Assembly (NCBI RefSeq): GCF_001741865.1
Contig: NZ_CP017147.1
Coordinates: 1,205,001-1,269,000, forward strand
DNA from: Bosea vaviloviae
Lineage (GTDB): Bacteria; Pseudomonadota; Alphaproteobacteria; Rhizobiales; Beijerinckiaceae
Direction of reading: 5' to 3'
Length of the DNA: 64,000 nucleotides
Part shown: piece after piece, positions 32,667 through 42,589 of the stretch
Numbering within the stretch: position 1 is the first letter of the stretch
Layout of the letters: every line of letters starts with the position of its first letter
Notes under the pieces: generated by a model
The model's input: only the letters and a program-made list of their open reading frames with translations
What the model was told of the DNA's origin: nothing
Databases searched by the model: none
Position numbers and translations under genes: made by a program

Positions 32667-33239
32667 CTATCCTGCAGCCGCGGCCCAGCCTGTCGCGTCG
32701 AGGATTTCGCGCGCCAGATCTTGCGGCGTCCGTCCATCGGTCGCCACTTCGATGAGGCCGCCGCCGGCTTCGCTGGCCATCCGCCTGGCCTGTCGCAAGC
32801 TGCGCTCGATCTGCGCCTCCCGGCCTGCGCCGACCTCGCGCCGGTCGAGCCGCGCCACCAGGGTCTCGTCGCTGGCCCGCAGCCGCACGACGGTGATCGC
32901 TGCATCGGGAATCGCCGCGAGAATCCAGCGCTGGTCGAAATCGACATGGAGCATGACGCCGGACATGATCAGCCGGGTATGGCCAAGCGCGCGATAGCTT
33001 GCCCAAAGCGCGGCGAGATTGATCTGGCTGATGTCGCGCGCGCCGGGCGACAATGCGTCGAGCTGCCCGGTATCGGGCTTCGGGAAGACCCGGTCGAGCT
33101 CGTCGCTCTCGACGGCCGCATGCCGAATCCGGGCCTCGGCGAGCGCGTCGCCAAGGGCCCAGGACAGCGTCGATTTGCCGACGCCGGCGGGGCCGGTGAT
33201 CAGCAGGATTTCGGTGGCCGTCGAGTCGGTGGCCACCAA
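32667..33239 (-). CDS. P-loop ATPase/predicted small-molecule kinase
   Basis: 190 residues. The N-terminal strand and P-loop LLITGPAGVGKSTLSWAL are followed by an acidic pair HAAVESDELDRVF, and by VVRLRASDETLVARLDRRE, like the LID region of gluconate/shikimate-type kinases. No specific family can be named. The start codon lies inside a 15-bp tandem duplication (33213-33242), so the N-terminal VATDST sequence may vary between strains. It lies 17 bp downstream of typA on the same strand, so it may be co-transcribed. Confidence 0.75.
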   Translation of the reverse strand: MVATDSTATEILLITGPAGVGKSTLSWALGDALAEARIRHAAVESDELDRVFPKPDTGQLDALSPGARDISQINLAALWASYRALGHTRLIMSGVMLHVDFDQRWILAAIPDAAITVVRLRASDETLVARLDRREVGAGREAQIERSLRQARRMASEAGGGLIEVATDGRTPQDLAREILDATGWAAAAG

Positions 33240-33256
33240 GTCGGAGGCCAGCCCGC

Positions 33257-35080
33257 TCAGGCGACTTCCTGCTTCTGCTTCTGCGAGCGCTTGCGCTCGT
33301 TGGGGTCGAGCACGCCCTTGCGCAGGCGGATCGACTTCGGCGTCACCTCGACGAGCTCGTCATCGTCGATCCAGGCCAGCGAACGCTCCAACGTCATCCG
33401 GATCGGCGGCGTCAGGCGCACGGCCTCGTCCTTCGAGGTGGTGCGGATGTTGGTGAGCTTCTTGCCCTTGAGCACGTTCACCTCGAGATCGTTCTCGCGG
33501 GTGTGCTCGCCGACGATCATGCCCTGATAGACCTTCCAGCCGGGCTCGATCATCATCGGGCCGCGATCCTCGAGGTTCCACAGCGCATAGGCCACGGCCT
33601 CGCCGGTCTCCATCGCGATCAGCACGCCGTTGCGGCGCCCGCCGATCTCGCCCTTATAGGGCAGGTAGGCATGGAACAGCCGGTTCATGATCGCGGTGCC
33701 ACGCGTGTCGGTCAGCAGTTCGCCCTGATAGCCGATCAGCCCACGCGTCGGGGCGTGGAACACGAGCCGCAGGCGATTGCCGCCCGAGGGACGCATCTCC
33801 AGCATGTCGGCCTTGCGCTCGGACATCTTCTGCACGACGACGCCGGAATGCTCCTCGTCGACGTCGATGATGACCTCCTCGATCGGCTCCAGCAGCTGGC
33901 CGGCTTCGTCGCGCTTCAGCACGACGCGCGGACGCGAGACGCCGAGCTCGAAGCCTTCACGGCGCATCTGCTCGATCAGGATGGCGAGCTGCAATTCGCC
34001 ACGGCCCGAGACGATGTAGCTGTCCTTGTCGGTCGCTTCCTCGATCTTCAGCGCGACATTGCCCTCGGCCTCCTTGAACAGGCGGTCGCGAATGACGCGG
34101 GTGGTGACCTTGTCACCCTCGGTGCCGGCGAGCGGGGAATCATTGACCATGAAGGTCATCGACACGGTCGGCGGATCGATCGGCTGCGCCTTGATCGGGG
34201 TCTCGACGGACGGATCGCAGAAGGTGTCGGCGACCGAGCCCTTCACGAGGCCGGCGATGGAGACGATATCGCCCGGGATGGCTTCCTCGATCGGCGTGCG
34301 CTCGAGACCACGGAAGGCGAGGATCTTGGTGATGCGGCCGCTTTCGACCAGCGAGCCGTCACCCGACAGCACCTTGATCATCTGGTTCGGCTTGGCCGAG
34401 CCCGAGACGACGCGGCCGGTGATGATGCGGCCGAGATAGGGGTTGGCTTCGAGCAGCGTGCCGAGCATGCGGAACGGGCCTTCCTCGATGCGCGGCTCCG
34501 GCACATGGCTGAGGATGAGGTCGTACATCGGGGCGAGGCCCTGATCCTGCGGGCCAGCGGGATCATGCGCCATCCAGCCCTGCTTGCCCGAACCGTAGAG
34601 GATCGGGAAGTCGAGCTGCTCGTCGCTGGCGTCGAGCGCCGCAAACAGGTCGAAAACCTCGTTGATGACTTCGGTGACGCGGGCGTCGGGCTTGTCGACC
34701 TTGTTGATCGCCACGATCGGGCGCAGGCCGAGCTTCAAAGCCTTGGAGACCACGAACTTGGTCTGCGGCATCGGACCCTCGGCCGCATCGACCAGCACGA
34801 TGGCCGAGTCGACCATGTTCAGGATGCGCTCGACCTCGCCGCCGAAATCGGCGTGGCCGGGGGTGTCGACGATGTTGATGCGCGTATCCTTCCAGACGAC
34901 CGAGGTCGCCTTGGCCAGGATGGTGATGCCGCGCTCCTTCTCGAGCTCGTTGGAGTCCATCACGCGCTCGATCACGCGCTGGTTGTCGCGGTAGGTGCCC
35001 GACTGCTGCAGCAACTTGTCGACAAGCGTGGTTTTGCCGTGGTCGACGTGGGCGATAATGGCGATATTGCGCATGGACAT
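33257..35080 (-). CDS. typA: translational GTPase TypA/BipA
   Basis: 607 residues, the usual length. The G1 motif [19 protein letters not shown], switch region [24 protein letters not shown]3 [14 protein letters not shown] and G4 NKVDKPDAR form the GTPase. EF-G-like domains follow, with [17 protein letters not shown] and the C-terminal BipA-specific block [23 protein letters not shown]. It binds ribosomes and helps growth and 50S assembly under cold and other stress. The start is ATG 35080 or 35074. Confidence 0.97.
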   Translation of the reverse strand: MSMRNIAIIAHVDHGKTTLVDKLLQQSGTYRDNQRVIERVMDSNELEKERGITILAKATSVVWKDTRINIVDTPGHADFGGEVERILNMVDSAIVLVDAAEGPMPQTKFVVSKALKLGLRPIVAINKVDKPDARVTEVINEVFDLFAALDASDEQLDFPILYGSGKQGWMAHDPAGPQDQGLAPMYDLILSHVPEPRIEEGPFRMLGTLLEANPYLGRIITGRVVSGSAKPNQMIKVLSGDGSLVESGRITKILAFRGLERTPIEEAIPGDIVSIAGLVKGSVADTFCDPSVETPIKAQPIDPPTVSMTFMVNDSPLAGTEGDKVTTRVIRDRLFKEAEGNVALKIEEATDKDSYIVSGRGELQLAILIEQMRREGFELGVSRPRVVLKRDEAGQLLEPIEEVIIDVDEEHSGVVVQKMSERKADMLEMRPSGGNRLRLVFHAPTRGLIGYQGELLTDTRGTAIMNRLFHAYLPYKGEIGGRRNGVLIAMETGEAVAYALWNLEDRGPMMIEPGWKVYQGMIVGEHTRENDLEVNVLKGKKLTNIRTTSKDEAVRLTPPIRMTLERSLAWIDDDELVEVTPKSIRLRKGVLDPNERKRSQKQKQEVA

Positions 35081-35225
35081 GCGGGTAAGGGCCTTGTTTC
35101 AAGACCGCAAGCCGGCCAGGTCAAAGCCCTGCCGGCGCAGCCCGTTCATGAGGAAACTGGAATTCGCTGCGCTGCACATAAACGCTGAAGGCCGTTTGGG
35201 CAACCTTTGCTCGCGCGCTCAAGCG

Positions 35226-35262
35226 GGATGCGGAAAAGCGGGAGCCGGTTTTTCGCATCCGG
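35226..35262. repeat. interspersed palindromic repeat, copy I
   Basis: GGATGCGGAAAAGCGGGAGC followed by CGGTTTTTCGCATCC is a hairpin of the same core family. It lies in the 298 bp between the TAXI protein and typA, where I see nothing else. Confidence 0.75.
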
Positions 35263-35378
35263 TCTTGGGCATCGGCCCGAAAAGCGGAGCCGGTTGCTCG
35301 GGACAAGCCGATGCAAGATCGAAGCCCTACAGCATCGGGCCGAAGCCGATATCCGGCCTGATACGGCGGGGCGGCGCG

Positions 35379-36671
35379 CTATGCGTCGACCAGCGCCAGG
35401 CGCCGCTCCGCGACCGCGCGCCCGACCTGATCCATCACCAGCCGGTAGGCGGCGAGCCCCGAGCCGTCGAGATCGCCCTTGGCGAAATCGCTGAGCACGC
35501 GCGTCAGGATCTCGTCGGCCTCGCGGTCGAGCCGCGCCAGCTCGACCGCGTCGGAGCAGGTGCGGATCACCGGCAGCAGCGCCAGCAATTCGTCGAGCCC
35601 CGACATCGCCCGGCGGCGGCGCGTCGCGCTTTCCTGACCCAGAATCGCGGCGCCGCCTGTGCCCAGCAAGGAGAGCCCCATCACGGCGAGATAGAACCAG
35701 TCGCCATAGCGCTCGAAGAAGCTCTCCTGCTCGCCGTCGATGAAGGCGGCTGCGCCGGAATGGACCGAGAGCGGCGCATCCTTGTCGGTGGAGGGCGTCT
35801 CCAGCCCCTGGATCGACGGCAGCTCGGCTGCAAGCGTCAATCGCAGCGCCAGCAGGTCCTTGACCACCAGGCCGACGAGAGTGTCGTCGAGATTCTGCGA
35901 GGCCATCAGGCGCGAGGTGACGGAGATCGTCGGCAGGTTCTCGGAGGGGCGGGGCGGGTCGCCGCCGAGCGCGCCGCGCACGATCTCGCCGGTCTCGATC
36001 GAGCGGTAGCGCGCCTTGATCGCCTCGGCCTCACGAATCGGGATCAGCATGGGATCTTCGCCCCAGGCGGAACGGAGGCGGTTGAGGCCGTCATTATTCG
36101 TCAGCGAGCCGACGGCATTGATCGAGAAGAAGGCGTCGATGCGCCCTTCCTTGGCGAAGGGAACGATCTCGTCCGGGGCCAGCCCGATGATCTCGACCTC
36201 GCCGGGCCCGACCTCGTATTGCACCAGGACGCGCTGGAGCAGCACCGTATTCCCGGCCGGATTGCGCGCGACGCCGATCCTGCGGCCGCGCAGATCGGCG
36301 ATCCGCCCGATCCCGGTTGCCTTGGTGGTGATGATGAAGGGGAAGGTGCGGCGCGTGATCAGGGCCGTGTCGCCCTGGGCGGGCAGCGCGATGTCGGGGC
36401 GCACGATCGCGAGATCGGCCAGGCCGTCGTCGAGCTTCTTGGCGCTTTCCTCCGAGCCCTCGGTCAGCACAAGCCGGATGCGGATCGAGGATTTCTCGCG
36501 GTTGAGCCCCTGGACGAAGCCCGCCGCCATGCGCGCATCCTCCGAGCCCAGCGGCCCGACGGCCAGGCGCAGTGTCTTGGGCTGGCTGACGAAGTAGAAA
36601 ACCGACGCCGTGACGCCAAAGACCGCCAGTAGCCCCGCCAGAGCCGTAAAGCCGCGCCGCCCCATCCTCAA
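35379..36671 (-). CDS. TAXI family TRAP-type solute receptor with C-terminal membrane segment
   Basis: 430 residues. An N-terminal span (FTALAGLLAVFGVTASVFYFV, about 8-28) precedes a TAXI-type binding domain (about 33-310): LRLAVGPLGSEDARMAAGFVQGL, LADLAIVRPD, LRGRRIGVARNPAGNTVLLQRVL and GRIDAFFSINAV. A second span at about 325-345 (WFYLAVMGLSLLGTGGAAILG) and a helical tail of about 85 residues follow. TAXI receptors normally serve a DctQM-fused permease, but no TRAP membrane gene is adjacent. This anchored version may sense a ligand instead of carrying it; that is inference. Confidence 0.82.
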   Translation of the reverse strand: MRMGRRGFTALAGLLAVFGVTASVFYFVSQPKTLRLAVGPLGSEDARMAAGFVQGLNREKSSIRIRLVLTEGSEESAKKLDDGLADLAIVRPDIALPAQGDTALITRRTFPFIITTKATGIGRIADLRGRRIGVARNPAGNTVLLQRVLVQYEVGPGEVEIIGLAPDEIVPFAKEGRIDAFFSINAVGSLTNNDGLNRLRSAWGEDPMLIPIREAEAIKARYRSIETGEIVRGALGGDPPRPSENLPTISVTSRLMASQNLDDTLVGLVVKDLLALRLTLAAELPSIQGLETPSTDKDAPLSVHSGAAAFIDGEQESFFERYGDWFYLAVMGLSLLGTGGAAILGQESATRRRRAMSGLDELLALLPVIRTCSDAVELARLDREADEILTRVLSDFAKGDLDGSGLAAYRLVMDQVGRAVAERRLALVDA

Positions 36672-36766
36672 TCGATCCGCCCCATTCCGTAACGTTCATG
36701 CAGGATGCTCTCACGGGCGATCATGTCGCAAGTGCGGCGGCGTCCCGGCTCCCATCTAAGGAGTGA

Positions 36767-36811
36767 GAGCAGGATGCGAAAAACCGGTTTCCACTTTTTC
36801 GCATCCTGCTC
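36767..36811. repeat. interspersed palindromic repeat, copy J
   Basis: Perfect 17-bp arms GAGCAGGATGCGAAAAA and TTTTTCGCATCCTGCTC enclose CCGGTTTCCAC. It lies 12 bp upstream of trpF in the divergent region with the TAXI gene and would fold in the trpF leader. Confidence 0.9.
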
Positions 36812-36823
36812 TAGAGCGAGCCC

Positions 36824-37498
36824 ATGAACGATCATGACGACACATTTGCCGTGAAGATCTGCGGGCTCTCGACGCCGGAGACGCTGGCTGTCGCGCTCGA
36901 CGCCGGCGCCGACATGATCGGCCTCAACTTCCACCCCAGAAGCCCGCGCTTCGTCACGATCGCGCAGGCGACGGCGCTGGCCGCCATGGCGCGGGGGCGG
37001 GCGGAGATCGTGGCCCTGATCGTCGACTGGGACGAGACGCAGGCCATGAGCCTGGTCGAAGCGGTGAAACCGGACTGGCTGCAGCTGCATGGCCGGGAAA
37101 CGCCGGAGCAGGTGCGTGCTCTCAAGGCCGCGACCGGTCTGCCTGTGATGAAGGCGCTCGGCATCGCGGGCACCGAGGATCTTGCGGCTGTCGAAGCTCA
37201 TCGCGGCGTCGCCGACCGCATTCTGCTCGACGCCAAGCCGCCCAAGGGCGCCGCCTATCCCGGCGGCCATGGCCGGCCCTTCGACTGGACCTTGCTTGCC
37301 GAACTCGACCCAGGCTTGCGCTTCATGTTATCGGGCGGGCTCGATCCGGCCAATATCGCCGAGGCGATCCGCATCACGCGACCCGCCGGGGTCGACGTCT
37401 CCTCGGGCGTCGAAACCGCGCCAGGCGTCAAGGATGCCGGCCGGATCAGGGATTTCATCGCGGCGGCGCGGGCCGGTGCGCAGAGTTTGAGACCATAG
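36824..37498 (+). CDS. trpF: phosphoribosylanthranilate isomerase
   Basis: A 224-residue TIM barrel acting in tryptophan synthesis, isomerising N-(5-phosphoribosyl)anthranilate. [12 protein letters not shown] carries the catalytic Cys, [14 protein letters not shown] and [13 protein letters not shown] are family blocks, the catalytic Asp is in [11 protein letters not shown], and the C-terminal phosphate loop is [14 protein letters not shown] and GVDVSSGVE. It precedes trpB by 13 bp, the common alphaproteobacterial order. The leader is occupied by repeat copy J. Confidence 0.96.
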   Translation: MNDHDDTFAVKICGLSTPETLAVALDAGADMIGLNFHPRSPRFVTIAQATALAAMARGRAEIVALIVDWDETQAMSLVEAVKPDWLQLHGRETPEQVRALKAATGLPVMKALGIAGTEDLAAVEAHRGVADRILLDAKPPKGAAYPGGHGRPFDWTLLAELDPGLRFMLSGGLDPANIAEAIRITRPAGVDVSSGVETAPGVKDAGRIRDFIAAARAGAQSLRP

Positions 37499-37511
37499 AG
37501 GCAAGCCGGAC

Positions 37512-38759
<1,248 letters not shown>

Positions 38760-38787
38760 GCTGCACCGGGCGGCCGAGAAGGAGCAG

Positions 38788-39516
38788 ATGATGAAGAAGA
38801 CCATCCTGTTTGCGGCCATGCTGGCCCTTTCGGGCCAGGCGCAGGCCCAGAGCCGCGACGCGGCCCCCGCCGAAGGCGTCGTCATCCGCACCGAAGGCGA
38901 AGTCCGGGTGAAGCCGGATCTCGCGACGATCCAGGCCGGCGTGGTCAGCGAAGGCAAGACCGCGGCGGAGGCCCTGGCCAAGAACACGCCGGCGCTGGCC
39001 AAGCTGGTCGAGGCGGTCAAGGCGGCGGGCGTCGCCTCTGCCGATCTCTCGACCTCCCAGGTCGCGCTGACGCCGCGCCTGACCCAACCCTCGGCGTCCT
39101 CGTCGCCGCAACCGCGGGCGCCCAGGATCGACGGCTATGAGGCGCGCACCGGCATCACCGTCATCCTGCGCGACATCGCCAAGGCTGGGCCCTTGATCGA
39201 TGCGCTGGTCGCTGCCGGCGCCAACGACATGTCCGGCATCAGCTTCGGCCTCGCCGATGAGGGCAAGGCCAAGGATGCTGCGCGCGCCAAGGCGGCCGAA
39301 AGCGCGCGGGCCCGTGCGGAACTCTATGCCGGCAAGCTCGGCGTGAAGCTGGGTGACCTCGTCTCGATCGTCGAGGCTGAAGCCGAGCCTCCCGCCAGGC
39401 CGATGGGCGATGTGCGGGCTTATCGCATGGCGGCGGGCGCCGCGCCGATCCAGGTCGAGCCGGGTGAGATCACGGTCAGCGCCGCGCTGCGCACCGTCTG
39501 GCGCATCGAGAAGTAG
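38788..39516 (+). CDS. SIMPL domain (DUF541) periplasmic protein
   Basis: 242 residues. A signal peptide (KTILFAAMLALSGQAQAQ) is followed by the SIMPL pattern VIRTEGEVRVKPDLATIQAGVVSEGKTAAEAL, STSQVALTPR, YEARTGITVILRDIAKAGPLIDALVAAGANDMSGISFGLADE and a C-terminal ITVSAALRTVWRIE. The family forms ring-like oligomers at the envelope and is linked to oxidative stress, but its function is uncertain. GGAGCAG lies before ATG 38788. It may be read with trpB, 28 bp upstream. Confidence 0.88.
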   Translation: MMKKTILFAAMLALSGQAQAQSRDAAPAEGVVIRTEGEVRVKPDLATIQAGVVSEGKTAAEALAKNTPALAKLVEAVKAAGVASADLSTSQVALTPRLTQPSASSSPQPRAPRIDGYEARTGITVILRDIAKAGPLIDALVAAGANDMSGISFGLADEGKAKDAARAKAAESARARAELYAGKLGVKLGDLVSIVEAEAEPPARPMGDVRAYRMAAGAAPIQVEPGEITVSAALRTVWRIEK

Positions 39517-39524
39517 CCGGTCGT

Positions 39525-39977
39525 TTAGCGATGGTGGCGCAATGCATCCGCGAGCAGCGGATGCGGCGGCTCGGCGAACGGGTTGATCACGGTCACGGCG
39601 CGATAGACGAAGCCGTGCTGCATGTCCTCGGAGAGCAGGGCCGCACAATTTGCATCAGCCGCCGTTGCCAGGATCACGGCATCCCAGATTTGCAAGCCGG
39701 CCTCGGTTGCGAGGTCGGTCGCATCAGCGAATGTCGCCTCGGTCGCTGCGCCTGAAGCGCAGGTACTGTTCCACTCCCGGCAAATGCTGCGCGCCCGATC
39801 GAGGGGCGTCCGATATTTCCGGGTGAGGACATTGTAGAATTCGCCGACGACTTGCGATGCCAGGAATATGCGCTTCGGTCCAAGTATCGAGCGAAGCTCC
39901 TTCGCTCGCGCCTCGCGCTGCGGATCGTTCAAGCCTTCGGCATAGACAAGGATGTTGGTATCGAACGCGACCAGCAT
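39525..39977 (-). CDS. PIN domain toxin (VapC-like ribonuclease)
   Basis: 150 residues. The PIN acidic residues are seen in order: LVAFDTNILVYAEG (Asp), VVGEFYNVL (Glu), QIWDAVILATA (Asp) and LLSEDMQHGF (Glu/Asp). VapC-like toxins cut RNA, often initiator tRNA. The antitoxin gene lies 3 bp upstream on the same strand, giving the usual antitoxin-toxin order. It converges on the SIMPL gene. Confidence 0.88.
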   Translation of the reverse strand: MLVAFDTNILVYAEGLNDPQREARAKELRSILGPKRIFLASQVVGEFYNVLTRKYRTPLDRARSICREWNSTCASGAATEATFADATDLATEAGLQIWDAVILATAADANCAALLSEDMQHGFVYRAVTVINPFAEPPHPLLADALRHHR

Positions 39978-39980
39978 GGC

Positions 39981-40226
39981 TCAGTCGTACATGTCGTCAC
40001 GCGTCGCGCGAGGCAGATTCTGAGCCGTTTGGCTGTTGAGCCGCCGCGTCAGCTCGTCGAAAGCTTTTTGCCGCCGCTCCATCTCGCTGTCGGCGTCGTC
40101 CGCGCGAACGATCTTGACCTTCGGCTTGCCGCGCGATGTCACGACCACCTCCTCGCCGGTCTCGGCGATCTGCATCAGCTTGGAAAATTCACGGTTGGCT
40201 TGTGCGGCGGAAACGGTTTTTACCAT
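39981..40226 (-). CDS. Phd/YefM-type antitoxin
   Basis: About 81 residues. MVKTVSAAQANREFSKLMQIAETGEEVVVTSRGKPKVKIV is the complete Phd/YefM DNA-binding N-terminal fold; the C-terminal half (RQKAFDELTRRLNSQTAQNL) is the flexible toxin-binding tail. ATG 40226 has GGAGG five bases upstream, so the TTG at 40238 is not needed. Pairing of a Phd-type antitoxin with a PIN toxin is common. A palindrome just upstream is a probable autoregulatory operator. Confidence 0.88.
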   Translation of the reverse strand: MVKTVSAAQANREFSKLMQIAETGEEVVVTSRGKPKVKIVRADDADSEMERRQKAFDELTRRLNSQTAQNLPRATRDDMYD

Positions 40227-40239
40227 GCCGGCCTCCAAA

Positions 40240-40255
40240 GTAGTGATCTCACTAC
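40240..40255. promoter_or_regulatory. palindromic operator of the toxin-antitoxin operon
   Basis: GTAGTGATCTCACTAC has 7-bp perfect arms around two central bases and lies 14 bp upstream of the antitoxin start. This is the expected place for autorepression by a Phd/YefM-toxin complex. Confidence 0.6.
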
Positions 40256-40333
40256 ATTAGCGCATAGCCCCGCTTTCGCAAAGCTCCCAGGCAGGGCTCC
40301 CAGGCTTCCGAGGCGCGTGTTATCTAACGCATC

Positions 40334-40735
40334 ATGACCCTGCATATCGTCCGTCTCGGCACGCCCCGCCTCCCCGACGAGGGCACGCGGATCGGCACCG
40401 TGCGCCGGCCGCCGCGCGGCGTCCGCAAGGAGCGCTATGCGGCCGATGACTGGTACGACGTCTGGTTTCCGGAGCTTTCGCCCAGCCCCGAACTGGTAAA
40501 ATCGGCGCTGACCGCGGAGAGCGAGGCGGAATGGCATGGCTTCGTCCGCGCCTTCCGCACCGAAATGGATGAGCCCGCGCCACGTCGTACGCTCGATCTG
40601 CTCGCCGCGCTCTCCCATGGCGGACGCTTCTCGATCGGTTGCTATTGCGAGCATGAGAACCGTTGCCACCGTTCGGTGCTGCGTGCGCTGCTGACCGAGC
40701 GCGGCGCGCAGATCGCCGGAGAGACCGGAGCTTGA
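40334..40735 (+). CDS. DUF488 family protein
   Basis: 133 residues. The family features are seen: an N-terminal IVRLGTPRLPDEGTRIGTVRRPPRGV, YDVWFPELSPS, and a C-terminal GGRFSIGCYCEHENRCHRSVLRALL with the CYC...CHR cluster typical of DUF488. The biochemical function is unknown. It stands alone between the antitoxin and trpA and is followed by trpA 48 bp later. Confidence 0.85.
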   Translation: MTLHIVRLGTPRLPDEGTRIGTVRRPPRGVRKERYAADDWYDVWFPELSPSPELVKSALTAESEAEWHGFVRAFRTEMDEPAPRRTLDLLAALSHGGRFSIGCYCEHENRCHRSVLRALLTERGAQIAGETGA

Positions 40736-40783
40736 CGGCATAGCTCTCGCCAAGCCGGCCCCGGGCATGCTAACCGCAAGCCC

Positions 40784-41632
40784 ATGACAACGACCGGCCA
40801 AACCCGCATCCAGACCCGCTTCCAAGCCTGTGCCGCCGAAGGCCGCGCCGCGCTGGTGACCTTCATCACGGCGGGCGATCCCGATTTCGACACCGCCAGC
40901 GCGATCCTGCACGCTTTACCGGCCGCAGGCGCCGACGTCATCGAGCTGGGCGTACCCTTCACCGACCCGATGGCTGATGGCATCCCGGTTCAGCTTGCGG
41001 GGCAGCGCGCGCTCAAGGCCGGCCAGACCTTGAAGAAGACACTCGCCATGGTCGAGGCCTTCCGCGCGGCCGGAAACGACACGCCGATCGTGCTGATGGG
41101 CTACTACAACCCGATCTATGTCTATGGCGTCGAGCGTTTCCTGGGCGATGCGAAGGCAGCCGGCGTCGATGGCTTGATCGTGGTCGACCTGCCGCCTGAG
41201 GAAGATGCCGAGCTCTGCCTGCCGGCGCTGGCCGCGGGCATCAATTTCATCCGCCTCGCCACGCCGACGACGGATGACAAGCGCCTGCCGAAAGTGCTGC
41301 AGAATACCTCCGGCTTCGTCTATTATGTCTCGATGACGGGCGTCACCGGCGGCTCCATCGCCAATTACGACGCGGTCGGAGAAGCCGTCGCGCGGATCAA
41401 GCGCCATACCGACCTGCCCGTGGCAGTCGGTTTCGGCGTCAAGACGGCGGCTGATGCGGCCGCGATCGCTAGGGGTGCGGATGGTGTCGTCGTCGGCTCG
41501 TCGCTGGTCGAACGCGTCAGGCTTTCGTTGGATGTTCAGGGCAAGGCCACGGAAAAGACGGTTTCCGCTGTCACCTCGCTCGTCGCCGAGCTCGCAGCCG
41601 GCGTCCGCTCGGCCGCCAGGACCGCCGCCTGA
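40784..41632 (+). CDS. trpA: tryptophan synthase alpha chain
   Basis: A 282-residue TIM barrel that releases indole from indole-3-glycerol phosphate. The catalytic Glu is in [16 protein letters not shown], the catalytic Asp in [11 protein letters not shown], and the phosphate loop in [11 protein letters not shown] and [27 protein letters not shown]. It is followed by accD after 28 bp, and then folC, a common order in alphaproteobacteria. Confidence 0.97.
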   Translation: MTTTGQTRIQTRFQACAAEGRAALVTFITAGDPDFDTASAILHALPAAGADVIELGVPFTDPMADGIPVQLAGQRALKAGQTLKKTLAMVEAFRAAGNDTPIVLMGYYNPIYVYGVERFLGDAKAAGVDGLIVVDLPPEEDAELCLPALAAGINFIRLATPTTDDKRLPKVLQNTSGFVYYVSMTGVTGGSIANYDAVGEAVARIKRHTDLPVAVGFGVKTAADAAAIARGADGVVVGSSLVERVRLSLDVQGKATEKTVSAVTSLVAELAAGVRSAARTAA

Positions 41633-41660
41633 CCCTGCAGGTATAGTTGAGGACCAATCC

Positions 41661-42557
41661 ATGAACTGGATTTCCGAAGTCGTTCGGCCGCGGATCAAGA
41701 CGCTGTTCAAGCGCGAGAGCCCGGAGAATCTCTGGATCAAATGCCCGGATTCCGGACAGATGGTCTTCCACAAGGATGTCGAGGCCAATGGCTTCGTCAT
41801 CCCCGGCTCCGACCATCATCTGCGCGTCACCGCGACCGACCGGCTGCGCCTGACCTTCGACGAGGGCAAATGGCTCGACGTCGCCCTGCCCGAGGTTGCG
41901 ATCGACCCGCTGAAGTTCCGCGACGAGAAGCGCTATATCGACCGGCTGAAGGACGCTCGCGCCAAGACCGGCGCGATTGACGCCTTCAAGGTCGGTTACG
42001 GCCGCGTCCAGGGCCTGGCGATGACGCTTGCCGTGCAGGATTTCCACTTCATGGGCGGCTCGCTCGGCATGGCGGCGGGCGAGGCCTTCATCAAGGGCGC
42101 CGAGACCGCGCTCGAGAAGAAGACGCCTTATGTCGTCTTCGCCGCCTCGGGCGGCGCGCGTATGCAGGAGGGCATCCTCTCGCTGATGCAATTGCCCCGC
42201 ACCACCGTGGCGGTGCGCATGCTGCGCAATGCCGGCCTGCCCTATTTCGTGGTGCTGACCAACCCGACCACGGGTGGCGTGACAGCCTCCTACGCGATGC
42301 TGGGCGACATCCATATCGCCGAGCCCGGTGCGCTGATCGGCTTCGCCGGCCCGCGCGTGATCGAGCAGACCATTCGCGAGAAATTGCCGGACGGCTTCCA
42401 GCGCGCCGAATACCTCAAGGACCACGGCATGGTCGACATGGTGGTGCACCGCCATGAGATTCCGGCGACGCTGGCCCGGCTCGGACGGCTGCTGACGAAG
42501 CAGCCCGCGCCGAATGGCGTCGCGAAGCCGCCGCTTCCGGTCGCCGAGGCCGTCTGA
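41661..42557 (+). CDS. accD: acetyl-CoA carboxylase carboxyltransferase subunit beta, zinc-ribbon cysteines lost
   Basis: 298 residues. The crotonase-like carboxyltransferase core is complete ([78 protein letters not shown]). The N-terminal zinc ribbon has one Cys ([26 protein letters not shown]) where Escherichia coli has four. The same loss is found in other Hyphomicrobiales, so it is a lineage trait and not damage. ATG 41661 follows TGAGGACC. The product makes malonyl-CoA together with AccA. Confidence 0.96.
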   Translation: MNWISEVVRPRIKTLFKRESPENLWIKCPDSGQMVFHKDVEANGFVIPGSDHHLRVTATDRLRLTFDEGKWLDVALPEVAIDPLKFRDEKRYIDRLKDARAKTGAIDAFKVGYGRVQGLAMTLAVQDFHFMGGSLGMAAGEAFIKGAETALEKKTPYVVFAASGGARMQEGILSLMQLPRTTVAVRMLRNAGLPYFVVLTNPTTGGVTASYAMLGDIHIAEPGALIGFAGPRVIEQTIREKLPDGFQRAEYLKDHGMVDMVVHRHEIPATLARLGRLLTKQPAPNGVAKPPLPVAEAV

Positions 42558-42589
42558 AGACGCGCATGGGCGGGAGGCCCTGAACCGAG

